Shown: positions 33,208 to 41,697 of the stretch, piece by piece
Layout of the letters: every line of letters starts with the position of its first letter
Numbering within the stretch: position 1 is the stretch's first letter
DNA from: CAG-217 sp963605415
GTDB taxonomy: Bacteria > Bacillota > Clostridia > Oscillospirales > Acutalibacteraceae
DNA: 64,000 nucleotides
Direction of reading: 5' to 3'
Assembly (NCBI GenBank): GCA_963605415.1
Contig: CAVCUL010000009.1
Location: 15,290 to 79,289, forward strand
Translations under genes and position numbers: made by a program
Notes under the pieces: model-generated
What the model was told of the DNA's origin: nothing
The model's input: the letters and a program-made list of their open reading frames with translations, nothing else
Databases searched by the model: none

Positions 33208-36003
33208 ATGGATTATAACCAAACACTGAATTTACCTAAGACCGACTTCCCTATGCGGGCCTCTTTGCCCCAGCGGGAGCCGGAATTTCTGAAAGCCTGG
33301 GAAGAAAATGACCAGTACCGCCAGCTGATGCAGCACAACGAGGGCAAGCCCCTGTTTGTGCTCCACGACGGCCCGCCGTACGCCAACGGAGATATCCACA
33401 TCGGTCATGCCATGAACAAGACCTTAAAGGACTTTATTGTGCGCTACAAGAATATGACCGGGTTCCAGTCTCCCTATGTGCCCGGTTGGGATACCCACGG
33501 CCTGCCCACAGAGCTGAAAGCCAGAAAGCAGGCGGGCATCGGCGCCGGCAGCGACATTTCCGATTTGGAGTTGCGCAAAATTTGCCGGGAGACCGCGCTG
33601 AATTATGTGGACATTCAGCGGGAGTCCTTCAAGCGCCTGGGTGTGATTGGCGAGTGGGATCACCCGTATATCACCCTGACCAAGGACTTTGAGGAAGAGC
33701 AGATCAAGGTGTTTGCCACCATGGCTTCCCAGGGCCATATTTACAAGGGCTTAAAGCCGGTGTATTGGTGCCCGGACTGCAAGACCGCCCTCGCAGAGGC
33801 AGAGATCGAGTATGCTGAGGATCCTTGCCATTCGATTTATGTAAAATTCAATGTAACGGACGATATGGGCAAGCTCACTGCACTGGGTGCGGATCTGAGC
33901 AAGACCTACTTTGTGATTTGGACCACCACCACCTGGACCCTTCCGGCCAATGTGGCTATCTGCGTGGGTCCCAACTTTGAGTATTCTCTGGTGAAGAGCG
34001 GCGATGAGTATTATGTAATGGCCACCGACCTGGTGGATGCCGCTATGGCGGACCGGGGCACCACGGACTATGAGACCGTAGGCGTGATTAAGGGCAGCGA
34101 GCTGGAATATATGAAGACCCAGCACCCGTTTATTGACCGTACCTCTTTGGTGATTGTAGGCGATCATGTAACGCTGGAGAGCGGTACCGGCTGCGTACAC
34201 ACGGCACCGGGCCACGGTGTGGACGACTTTATCGTGTGCCAAAAGTACCCGGAGATCCCCACCGTTGTACCGGTGGACGCCGAGGGCAGATTGACACAGG
34301 AGGCCGGGCAGTTTGCCGGGCTGACCACCGATGAGGCCAACAAGCCTATTGCGGAGCACCTGGAGAAGATTGGCGCTCTGTTTGCACTGAAAAAAATCGT
34401 CCACCAGTACCCCCATTGCTGGCGCTGCCATCAGCCCATCATCTTCCGTGCCACTTCCCAGTGGTTCTGCTCGGTAGATGACTTTAAGGAGGCTGCTGTG
34501 GCTGCCACTGAGGATGTGCAGTGGTATCCGGCCTGGGGCAAGGACCGTATGCAGTCCATGATCCAGGAGCGCGCCGACTGGTGTATTTCCCGTCAGCGCA
34601 AGTGGGGCGTGCCCATTCCCGTGTTCTATTGTAAAGACTGCGGTAAGGAGATTGTGGACAAAGATCTGATGCTGCGGGTATCCAAGATCTTTGGACAGGA
34701 AGGCTCTGACGCCTGGTTTGCCCATGGGGCGGAATATTTCCTGCCGGAGGATTACAAGTGCCCCCACTGCGGCGCACAAAAGGGCTTTGAAAAAGAAAGC
34801 GACATTATGGATGTGTGGTTTGACTCCGGCTCCAGCCACGCAGCGGTGCTTAAACAGCGATCCAATTTGAAGTGGCCGGCAGATGTGTACCTGGAGGGCG
34901 CCGACCAGTATAGAGGCTGGTTCCAGTCCTCTTTGCTCACCAGTGTAGCCGCCGGGCAGCCTGCGCCCTTTAAGCAGATCATCACCCACGGCTGGACCGT
35001 AGACGGTGAGGGCAAAAAGATGAGTAAGTCTCTGGGCAACGGTATTGATCCGGCAGACATCATCAACCAGTACGGCGCGGATATTTTGCGTTTGTGGGTG
35101 GCTTCTTCCGATTACCACGCCGATGTGCGTATCAGCAAGGAAATTTTGAAGCAGCTGTCGGATAATTACAGAAAGATCCGCAATACCGCCCGCTATTGTA
35201 TCGGTAACCTGTATGATTTTGACCCGGATAAGGATATGGTGCCCAACGATCAGTTGGAAGAGCTGGATAAGTACGCGCTGATGAAGCTGGACCAGGTGCT
35301 GGCTACCGCACGCGGCGGATACGAGGTGTACGAGTACCACACCGCCGCCCACGCACTGCACAACTTCTGCGTGGTGGATATGAGTAACTTCTACTTTGAT
35401 GTGCTCAAGGATCGGCTGTACACTTCTGCACCGGACAGCGCCACCCGCCGTGCCGCCCAGACGGTGCTGTACAAGGTGCTGGACGCACTGACCCTGGTGC
35501 TGACCCCCATCTTGGCATTCACCTGCGACGAGATCTGGAAGGCGATGCCCCATGCAGCGGGCAAAGATCCCCGTTCTCCGCTGTTTAACGATATTCCTCA
35601 GCCGGAGTACATTGCTGCGGACGCGGACTTTATGGCAAAGTGGGACCGGATCCATCGAATCCGTGAAGATGTGCAAAAGGCACTGGAGCTGGCCCGTAAG
35701 GACAAGACCATCGGCAAGTCCCTGGAGGCTAAAGTGACCCTGCACGCTGCAGGCGAACTTCACGATTTCTTGCAGAGCGTAGAGGCCCAGCTGCCGGAGA
35801 TTTTCATCACCTCCGCTGTGGCACTGACTGACGGCCGGGGCGACTTTATCGGCGAGGTAGAGGGGCTGAGCGTGTCCGTATCCAAGGCAGACGGCGACAA
35901 GTGCGAGCGCTGCTGGAAGTACGACCGGACCGTGGGTCAAAATGCAGAGCATCCCACCCTGTGCGCCCACTGCGCGGCTGCACTGGCAGAGATGGACAAA
36001 TAA
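33208..36003 (+). CDS. ileS: Isoleucine-tRNA ligase
   Basis: The 931-residue class I synthetase charges tRNA-Ile and edits valine. The HIGH motif is in GDIHIGHAMNKT near residue 57 and the KMSKS motif in EGKKMSKSLGNG near 600. The editing domain contains TTTTWTLPAN and GTGCVHTAPGHG, and the C-terminal zinc site is CERCWKY with LCAHC. The protein is of the bacterial (mupirocin-sensitive-like) length class. GTAGGAG precedes the ATG. Its position after divIVA follows the usual Firmicutes order. Confidence 0.98.
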   Translation: MDYNQTLNLPKTDFPMRASLPQREPEFLKAWEENDQYRQLMQHNEGKPLFVLHDGPPYANGDIHIGHAMNKTLKDFIVRYKNMTGFQSPYVPGWDTHGLPTELKARKQAGIGAGSDISDLELRKICRETALNYVDIQRESFKRLGVIGEWDHPYITLTKDFEEEQIKVFATMASQGHIYKGLKPVYWCPDCKTALAEAEIEYAEDPCHSIYVKFNVTDDMGKLTALGADLSKTYFVIWTTTTWTLPANVAICVGPNFEYSLVKSGDEYYVMATDLVDAAMADRGTTDYETVGVIKGSELEYMKTQHPFIDRTSLVIVGDHVTLESGTGCVHTAPGHGVDDFIVCQKYPEIPTVVPVDAEGRLTQEAGQFAGLTTDEANKPIAEHLEKIGALFALKKIVHQYPHCWRCHQPIIFRATSQWFCSVDDFKEAAVAATEDVQWYPAWGKDRMQSMIQERADWCISRQRKWGVPIPVFYCKDCGKEIVDKDLMLRVSKIFGQEGSDAWFAHGAEYFLPEDYKCPHCGAQKGFEKESDIMDVWFDSGSSHAAVLKQRSNLKWPADVYLEGADQYRGWFQSSLLTSVAAGQPAPFKQIITHGWTVDGEGKKMSKSLGNGIDPADIINQYGADILRLWVASSDYHADVRISKEILKQLSDNYRKIRNTARYCIGNLYDFDPDKDMVPNDQLEELDKYALMKLDQVLATARGGYEVYEYHTAAHALHNFCVVDMSNFYFDVLKDRLYTSAPDSATRRAAQTVLYKVLDALTLVLTPILAFTCDEIWKAMPHAAGKDPRSPLFNDIPQPEYIAADADFMAKWDRIHRIREDVQKALELARKDKTIGKSLEAKVTLHAAGELHDFLQSVEAQLPEIFITSAVALTDGRGDFIGEVEGLSVSVSKADGDKCERCWKYDRTVGQNAEHPTLCAHCAAALAEMDK

Positions 36004-36016
36004 AGAACCACCCATA

Positions 36017-36052
36017 CGGGGGCAGATGCAACTGCTCTGCCCCCGCCTTTTT
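36017..36052 (+). terminator. Intrinsic terminator between ileS and lspA
   Basis: A perfect 10-bp stem (36017-36026 with 36036-36045) with a 9-base loop is followed by CCTTTTT. The lspA ribosome binding site follows almost at once, so partial read-through is likely. Confidence 0.82.
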
Positions 36053-36067
36053 ATATACGGAGGGTTT

Positions 36068-36571
36068 ATGAAGCATAGAAAAAAACACATCTGGGCCTCC
36101 ATTATGATCCTGCTGATCGTGGCCTTTGACCAGGTGACCAAGCACTTAGCGGAAAGTGCGCTGATGGGAGGCGAGATCGTTACCCTGCTGCCCGGCGTGG
36201 CGCAGCTGCGCTATGCCCGCAATACCGGCATGGCCTTTAGCCTGTTCAGTGGCGCCCGGTGGGTGTTCGTGGCGCTGACTGCTCTGGTGTGTGCCGGTGT
36301 GCTTTTTTATATGTTTTGTAACAAATGCCGCTCCCTGTGGGGTTACTGGAGCCTGGGGGTGCTGGTAGCCGGCGGTTTGGGCAACTTGATCGATCGGGTG
36401 CTGTACGGCTATGTGATCGACTTTATCGAGCCCACTTTTATGCAATTTGCCGTGTTTAATATTGCGGACTGCGCCGTGACCTGCGGCGGTATCAGCTTTG
36501 TGCTGTGGCTGGTGGTGGATCTGTTCCGTACCGGCGACGACAAGAAGGGAACGGCCCATGACGGAAAATGA
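36068..36571 (+). CDS. lspA: Lipoprotein signal peptidase (signal peptidase II)
   Basis: The 167-residue protein has four membrane helices and cleaves prolipoprotein signal peptides. Conserved boxes are DQVTKHLAE near residue 20, RNTGMAFSLF near 52, the first catalytic Asp region GGLGNLIDRVLYGYVIDFI (split: GNLIDRV and GYVIDFI) and the second FNIADCAVTCG near 130. ATG 36068 has ACGGAGGG directly upstream; longer in-frame starts would run through the terminator. It overlaps rluD by 14 bases. Confidence 0.96.
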   Translation: MKHRKKHIWASIMILLIVAFDQVTKHLAESALMGGEIVTLLPGVAQLRYARNTGMAFSLFSGARWVFVALTALVCAGVLFYMFCNKCRSLWGYWSLGVLVAGGLGNLIDRVLYGYVIDFIEPTFMQFAVFNIADCAVTCGGISFVLWLVVDLFRTGDDKKGTAHDGK

Positions 36572-37499
36572 GTGGCAGCCGGTGCGTGCCTTTACCGTGG
36601 ACGAAACGGCGGCAGGGGAGCGACTGGACAAGTTTTTAAGCACCGTGTGCCCGGATCTGACCCGATCGGCGGCAGCGCGGGTGATCGAGGAGGGCGGCGT
36701 GTTGTTGGATGGCACCCCGGGAAATAAGAAAGACAAGCTGCGCCCGGGCGTCCGGGTGGAGCTGCGCCTGCCGGAGCCAAAGCCCATGGAGATGCTGCCG
36801 GAGAATATTCCCTTAGATGTGGTCTATGAGGATAGCGACCTGCTGGTGGTGAATAAGCCCAAGGGCATGGTGGTGCACCCGGCGCCGGGAAATTATACCG
36901 GCACGCTGGTGAATGCGCTGCTGTACTACTGTGGCGATTCTCTAAGTGGCGTAGGCGGCGTAATCCGACCGGGAATCGTTCACCGGATCGACAAGGACAC
37001 CAGCGGTCTGCTGATGGTGGCCAAGAACGACTTTGCCCATGTGGACCTGGCGCGGCAGATCCAGGAACACAGCTTCCACCGGGCGTACCAGGCGGTGGTG
37101 TACGGCAATGTGACCGCAGACAGCGGCACCGTGTGCCAACCCATCGGCCGCAGCCCCAAGGACCGTAAAAAAATGGCGGTGACCCGGCAGAACAGCAAGC
37201 CGGCTACCACCCATTACAGCGTACTGGAGCGATTTGGGGACTTTACCCACATTCGCTGTGTGTTAGAGACCGGGCGTACCCATCAAATTCGGGTGCATAT
37301 GGCCTATATCGGCCACCCGCTGGCCGGAGACCCGGTGTACGGCCCACGGCGAGTGATCACTTCCCTGGGCGGGCAGTGCCTGCACGCGGGCGAGATCGGC
37401 TTTATACACCCCAGGACCGGGGCGGAAATGCGGTTTGAAGCGCCGCTGCCCCCGTATTTTACATCGTTTTTACACACTTGCAGGGAAAAGAAAAGGTGA
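36558..37499 (+). CDS. rluD: Ribosomal large subunit pseudouridine synthase, RluD family
   Basis: The 313-residue protein has an N-terminal S4 RNA-binding domain (ERLDKFLSTV near residue 17, ARVIEEGGVLLDG). The catalytic domain contains the Asp of VHRIDKDTSGLLMVAKN (near 140) and TGRTHQIRVHMAYIGHPLAGD. It isomerises uridines in 23S rRNA; the exact sites cannot be told from sequence and other RluA-class targets are possible. The ATG at 36558 lies in the end of lspA, a conserved pairing. Confidence 0.95.
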   Translation: MTENEWQPVRAFTVDETAAGERLDKFLSTVCPDLTRSAAARVIEEGGVLLDGTPGNKKDKLRPGVRVELRLPEPKPMEMLPENIPLDVVYEDSDLLVVNKPKGMVVHPAPGNYTGTLVNALLYYCGDSLSGVGGVIRPGIVHRIDKDTSGLLMVAKNDFAHVDLARQIQEHSFHRAYQAVVYGNVTADSGTVCQPIGRSPKDRKKMAVTRQNSKPATTHYSVLERFGDFTHIRCVLETGRTHQIRVHMAYIGHPLAGDPVYGPRRVITSLGGQCLHAGEIGFIHPRTGAEMRFEAPLPPYFTSFLHTCREKKR

Positions 37500-37503
37500 G
37501 CAT

Positions 37504-38370
37504 ATGAGTCAAAAGGATTTTAGCAATTGGCTGGTAGTGTCGGACATTGACGGCACTTTAAACAATAAAGTGCGCAAGTTGCCCCGGCGCAATTATGACG
37601 CCATTCAAGCGTTTACCGAGGCGGGGGGCAATTTTACCCTGGCCTCCGGGCGGCTGACCTCCAGCTTAAAGCGCAATTATGACCGCATTACTCCCAATCA
37701 GCCGGCTGTGGTGCTCAACGGCGCGGGTATTTATGATTTTCAGCAGGAGAAGATGATCTGGCGCAGCACCATTCAGCAGGAGGGGCATGAATTTGTGCGC
37801 TATATTATCAATAAATTCAGCGACAGCTTTAAGAGCGTGGATGTGGGCATTTACTTTGACGATTATGTGTATATTGTCAAAAACGGCGCCCTGTCCCAGG
37901 GCACGATGGACATCGACAAGGCGCACTACGAGGTGACCACCATTGACAAGGTGCCTAAGGAGGGGTGGATGAAGGTGATCTTCTGGTCCAATCCCATTAC
38001 CATGAACCGGCTACGCTATGTGATCGATCGCAGTGATACGGCGGGCATGAATTTTATGGCCTCCTCACCCTGGAGTATGGAAATGCTGCAAAAGGGCACC
38101 CACAAGGGCACGGCGATTATGGAACTGGCGGATATGCTGGGCATTGACCGGGACCATGTGGCGGCCATCGGTGATTATTACAATGATTGGGATATGCTTA
38201 AGACTGTTGGACTGCCGGCCTGTGCCGGACAGGCGCCAAAGGCCATTCATGAGATATGCAAGTTTGAGGCTTGCCACTGCAATCAGGGCTGTGTGGCAGA
38301 TTTGCTGGAGTACATTATGTCCGGTCAGGCAGAGCAGCATATTGCCCGCCCGACCATTCAGAGAGGATAA
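37504..38370 (+). CDS. HAD-superfamily hydrolase, Cof type
   Basis: The 288-residue phosphatase has HAD motif I VVSDIDGTLNNK near residue 12, motif II in FTLASGR, motif III Lys near LQKGTHKGTAI and motif IV GDYYNDWDMLKTVG. A type IIB cap (about 85-200) lies between. Members dephosphorylate sugar phosphates, flavin or PLP-type metabolites; substrate is not predictable. It starts 4 bases after rluD, with AAAAGGTGAG as ribosome binding site, and nfo follows 3 bases after its stop. Confidence 0.9.
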   Translation: MSQKDFSNWLVVSDIDGTLNNKVRKLPRRNYDAIQAFTEAGGNFTLASGRLTSSLKRNYDRITPNQPAVVLNGAGIYDFQQEKMIWRSTIQQEGHEFVRYIINKFSDSFKSVDVGIYFDDYVYIVKNGALSQGTMDIDKAHYEVTTIDKVPKEGWMKVIFWSNPITMNRLRYVIDRSDTAGMNFMASSPWSMEMLQKGTHKGTAIMELADMLGIDRDHVAAIGDYYNDWDMLKTVGLPACAGQAPKAIHEICKFEACHCNQGCVADLLEYIMSGQAEQHIARPTIQRG

Positions 38371-38373
38371 AAG

Positions 38374-39213
38374 ATGTTGATTTTAGGCGCGCATTTGAGC
38401 GCAAGCAAGGGTTATGCCCATATGCTGCGAGAGGCACAGTCTATCGGCGCTAATACCTTTCAGTTTTTTACCCGCAATCCCCGGGGCGGTGCCGTTAAAG
38501 CGCAGGATCCGGAAGATGTGGCCGCCTTTTTGCAGGGGGCACAGGCGGCGGACTTTGGCACGGTGCTGGCCCATGCGCCGTACACCATGAATTTGTGCAG
38601 CGATAAGGAACGCACCCGCACCTTTGCAAGAGAGGTGTTTGCCGATGATCTGCAACGGCTGGAGGCGCTGCCCGGCACGCTGTATAACTTCCACCCCGGC
38701 TCCCATGTGGGGCAGGGGACGGACGCCGGGATCGCCTTTATTGTACAGGCGCTGAATGATCTGCTGACCCCGGCGCAGCACACCACCGTGCTGCTGGAAA
38801 CCATGGCCGGTAAGGGCAGCGAGGTGGGCGGCACCTTTGAAGAACTGCGCCGGATCATAGACGGTGTGGAATTGCAAAACAAAATCGGCGTGTGCCTGGA
38901 CACCTGTCATGTGAGCGACGCCGGGTATTCTTTGGCAGAGGATCTGGACGGGGTGCTGGTCGAGTTTGACCGGGTGATCGGCTTGGACAGATTGCGGGCG
39001 CTGCATCTGAACGACTCCAAAAATCCCTGCGGTGCTCATAAAGACCGGCACGAGCAGATCGGCAAGGGCTATTTGGGCATAGAGACCTTTCGCCGAATCG
39101 TCAACCACCCGGCGCTGCGGGGTCTGCCCATGTTCTTAGAGACCCCTAACGACCTGCCCGGCTACCAAGGGGAGATCGCTCTGCTGCGCAGCCTGGAGCA
39201 ACCCACAGCGTAA
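38374..39213 (+). CDS. nfo: Deoxyribonuclease IV (AP endonuclease)
   Basis: The 279-residue TIM-barrel enzyme cleaves 5' of abasic sites in base excision repair with three zinc ions. Metal-ligand motifs are HPGSHVG near residue 108, LETMAGKGSE near 146, CLDTCHVSDAG near 174, LHLNDSKNPCGAHKDRHEQIG near 210 (given as LHLNDSK and DRHEQIGKG) and FLETPND near 256. It begins 3 bases after the HAD gene and ends the long co-oriented run, with a strong two-way terminator behind it. Confidence 0.96.
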   Translation: MLILGAHLSASKGYAHMLREAQSIGANTFQFFTRNPRGGAVKAQDPEDVAAFLQGAQAADFGTVLAHAPYTMNLCSDKERTRTFAREVFADDLQRLEALPGTLYNFHPGSHVGQGTDAGIAFIVQALNDLLTPAQHTTVLLETMAGKGSEVGGTFEELRRIIDGVELQNKIGVCLDTCHVSDAGYSLAEDLDGVLVEFDRVIGLDRLRALHLNDSKNPCGAHKDRHEQIGKGYLGIETFRRIVNHPALRGLPMFLETPNDLPGYQGEIALLRSLEQPTA

Positions 39214-39225
39214 AAATAATAAAAG

Positions 39226-39262
39226 AAAAGCACGGCTTCTGTCAAAGAAGTCGTGCTTTTTT
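39226..39262. terminator. Bidirectional intrinsic terminator
   Basis: A 15-bp stem (39226-39240 with 39246-39260, one G-T pair) with a 5-base loop has an A-run before and a T-run after. It lies between convergent nfo and cpsB. Confidence 0.92.
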
Positions 39263-39270
39263 ATGCGCTT

Positions 39271-39990
39271 TCAGCAACCCAGCAGAGTGTGGGCGTTTTG
39301 AATTAAAGTTTGCAGCGCACTGTCGCCGAATTTTTTAACAATTACGGCGGCGCCGTCGGCATAGTCCGGCGGGCGGGTGCCCAGGTTGTGGCAGTCAGAG
39401 CCGATTAGGTCAACGCGCCCGCTGTCCAAATATTTCAGCAGCTTACGCCGCACCCCAAAGGACGCATTGGCAAAGGAACTGATATTTACCTGGGTGGCGC
39501 ACCCCATATCCCGCAGCTGGTCGATTAGGCTTGGGTGCTCCATCAGCGCTTTGTATCGCTCGATGTGTGCCAGGATCGGTCGGATACCGTGGTCACAGGT
39601 CAGCGCTGTGATTCGTTCCAGCGTCTCTGTACTAAAACTGTCACTAAAGTTGTGCTCCAGCAACGCACAGTGGGTACCGGTTATACAGATGGGAGACAGA
39701 TCCGCGTTGTTCATCAGATAATGGCTCACATACACCTCCGCACCCAGCAGCAGCCGGGGACTGTCCGGGGGCAGGGCGGCCTGCAATTTGGCAAAGGCTG
39801 CGTCTCGCCGGGCGCTAAAGTCCGCCAAAGAGATAGAGTCTGAGTAGTAATGGGGGGTAAGCACAACGGTTTCCGCCCCTTGCAGTGCCAGGCGGCGGAG
39901 CATTTTTACGCTGGTTTCCACATCTTTGGATCCGTCGTCTACGCCGGGGAGAATGTGGCAGTGCATTTCAATCAAGCCGGGGATCACCAT
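39271..39990 (-). CDS. cpsB: PHP-type protein-tyrosine phosphatase (CpsB/YwqE)
   Basis: The 239-residue metal-dependent phosphatase has the PHP signature EMHCHILPGVDDGSKD (near residue 8) and metal-ligand segments LTPHYYS, GAEVYVS, LAHIERY and GSDCHNLGTRPP. It dephosphorylates the tyrosine cluster of its cognate kinase and so tunes polysaccharide export. ATG 39990 is preceded by AAGGTGAT. It lies 18 bases after cpsD in a three-gene minus-strand operon. Confidence 0.93.
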   Translation of the reverse strand: MVIPGLIEMHCHILPGVDDGSKDVETSVKMLRRLALQGAETVVLTPHYYSDSISLADFSARRDAAFAKLQAALPPDSPRLLLGAEVYVSHYLMNNADLSPICITGTHCALLEHNFSDSFSTETLERITALTCDHGIRPILAHIERYKALMEHPSLIDQLRDMGCATQVNISSFANASFGVRRKLLKYLDSGRVDLIGSDCHNLGTRPPDYADGAAVIVKKFGDSALQTLIQNAHTLLGC

Positions 39991-40008
39991 GGTATCACCT
40001 TATCTGAA

Positions 40009-40776
40009 TTATTCTGTACCGGCGTCATACCCGTAGCTGTAGCCATACCCATAGTCATAGCCGTATTTATAACGGGAATAGCGCCCTTTCTTCTCCTCAG
40101 AGAAGTTGTAAATAAAGCCAAGCACCTTGGCGTCAATAAATTCCAGAGATTCCATCACCTTTTGTACCTCCGGGTGGGTGGAGCTGTTGGCACGCACCAC
40201 GATTACCACGCCGTCAGACTCACGGATAATGGGCAGCGCGTCTGATACCACATTCAGCGGCGGGGTATCAATAATCACATAGTCGTAGTCCCGGCTGATC
40301 TGCTGCAAAAACTCGGCCATAGGCTCGCTGCCCAGCAGCTCTGCCGGGTTGGGCGGAATGGAGCCGGCGCACAGTAGAGACAGATTGCGAAATCCGGTTC
40401 TGTGAATAATGCTGTACAGATCCGTTTTTGGCCCGCTGTTCTTTACGGAGTCGCTGATGTAGTTGGTGAGCCCCGGCGCATTGGAAACGCCGAAGTAATG
40501 GTGTACCTTGGGCTTGCGCAGATCGCAGTCAATGAGCAGCACCCGCTGATCCGCCTGGGCAATAGAAATGGCCAGGTTAATGGTGGTGGTGGTTTTGCCC
40601 TCGGCCGGTGAGCCGGAGGACACCACAATGGTTTTGCAGCCCTTTTTCAGAATAGAGAGCATAATGTTTGTACGGATGCTTTTGTAGGCTTCCTCAATCC
40701 GAAACTTCTGGGACGCGTCTATATTGGCGTTGGAGATTAGGTTACGGCTTAAGGCATTGATTTCTTTCTTTGCCAC
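40009..40776 (-). CDS. cpsD: Bacterial tyrosine kinase (CpsD/YwqD-like)
   Basis: The 255-residue BY-kinase has Walker A SGSPAEGKTTTTINLA (near residue 52), Walker A' VLLIDCDLRKPK and Walker B YDYVIIDTPP. The C-terminus is an autophosphorylation cluster with nine tyrosines in the last 25 residues (RYKYGYDYGYGYSYGYD). The start is GTG at 40776: it lies two bases after the cpsC stop with GAGGCG upstream, whereas a longer frame runs inside cpsC. The kinase is activated by the membrane protein CpsC and reset by CpsB. Confidence 0.94.
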   Translation of the reverse strand: MAKKEINALSRNLISNANIDASQKFRIEEAYKSIRTNIMLSILKKGCKTIVVSSGSPAEGKTTTTINLAISIAQADQRVLLIDCDLRKPKVHHYFGVSNAPGLTNYISDSVKNSGPKTDLYSIIHRTGFRNLSLLCAGSIPPNPAELLGSEPMAEFLQQISRDYDYVIIDTPPLNVVSDALPIIRESDGVVIVVRANSSTHPEVQKVMESLEFIDAKVLGFIYNFSEEKKGRYSRYKYGYDYGYGYSYGYDAGTE

Positions 40777-40777
40777 T

Positions 40778-41545
40778 TTATTTCGCCTCTTTCTTTGCTT
40801 TCTTTTGTTTGGCTGCAGTGTTTCTCTTGTTGTTTGTGAAAGCGGGAATGGAGCCCAGCACCGGTACATCGTAGCGCTGGCTCAGCTCCTCTGCACTCTT
40901 GATGCGTACATCCAGCAGATCCCGCAGAATCACATAGGCGGCGGCTACCAGCAGTCCGGCAACGGCACCGAGAAGGCATTTTTTCAGATATCCGCGACCC
41001 TCGGCGGTGTTAGGTTTGATGGCCTTATCCTCCACGGTGGTCTGGACCAGACCGTTGTTGGTCTCCTCCATCTGCTCCGGCACGCTCTCTTCCATCTGGT
41101 GGGCGATGTTGTAGGACAGGGTGGGATCCGTGGTGGTGACCGTCAGCTTGAACATGGCTGTGTTTTCCACCGTCTCAATGGCAAAGGAATTCTTAATGTC
41201 TGCCGGAGACAAATTGGTGTAATATTTTTTGTTCATCTCGCTGGCAACTTTGGAGCAAAACTTGTTGGTTTTGAAAATCTCAATATAGGTGTCGATCATC
41301 TTCATGGCGTAGTTCATTTTGCTGGTCTGGCTGGTGCGAGCCACCTCACCGGTGCTGTCGCTGATCTCATGGGCAGGATCAACGGCTGCAGCCAGAAACT
41401 CCACGCTGGAGGTGTAGGTCAGGGTGGTGAATTTGGCGGTATAAACGCCGGCCAAAAGCGACCCGATGAGCATAAACAGAATCAGCAGCTTCCATTTGCG
41501 CAGTAGCAGCTTAATGACCTTTTGTACGTTCTCGTCAATGTTCAT
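40778..41545 (-). CDS. cpsC: Polysaccharide co-polymerase / kinase activator (CpsC, Wzz type)
   Basis: The 255-residue protein has Wzz topology: a membrane helix at about residues 17-37 (LLILFMLIGSLLAG), a helical extracytoplasmic domain, a second helix at about 205-225 (LLGAVAGLLVAAAYVIL) and a short cytoplasmic tail (VLGSIPAF, then Lys-rich) that would activate the kinase. It sets chain length or drives export of an exopolysaccharide. No glycosyltransferase or flippase genes are adjacent, so the polymer is encoded elsewhere. ATG 41545 has ACGGAGA upstream and a good promoter 50-78 bases further. Confidence 0.9.
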   Translation of the reverse strand: MNIDENVQKVIKLLLRKWKLLILFMLIGSLLAGVYTAKFTTLTYTSSVEFLAAAVDPAHEISDSTGEVARTSQTSKMNYAMKMIDTYIEIFKTNKFCSKVASEMNKKYYTNLSPADIKNSFAIETVENTAMFKLTVTTTDPTLSYNIAHQMEESVPEQMEETNNGLVQTTVEDKAIKPNTAEGRGYLKKCLLGAVAGLLVAAAYVILRDLLDVRIKSAEELSQRYDVPVLGSIPAFTNNKRNTAAKQKKAKKEAK

Positions 41546-41594
41546 AAATTTTCTCCGTTTTTCTGTAAAAACACGATTTATTTTTAACGGATAT

Positions 41595-41623
41595 ATATTA
41601 CTGTATTATATCTCTTTTGTCAA
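41595..41623 (-). promoter_or_regulatory. Predicted cpsCDB promoter
   Basis: On the minus strand a perfect TTGACA (41623-41618) and TAATAT (41600-41595) are 17 bases apart. Confidence 0.68.
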
Positions 41624-41634
41624 GATGTTTGCTA

Positions 41635-41663
41635 TTGACAAAAAGATACAAAAGGATGATAAT
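41635..41663 (+). promoter_or_regulatory. Predicted promoter of the glycoside hydrolase gene
   Basis: A perfect TTGACA (41635-41640) and GATAAT (41658-41663) are 17 bases apart. The two divergent -35 boxes are only 11 bases apart. Confidence 0.7.
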
Positions 41664-41697
41664 AGCCTTGCAAAATAACGAAATCGGAGAACTGTGT

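Noticed and set aside
33751..36141. 796-codon minus-strand frame opposite ileS
   Set aside because: It is antisense to a clear isoleucyl-tRNA synthetase and runs through the ileS-lspA terminator.
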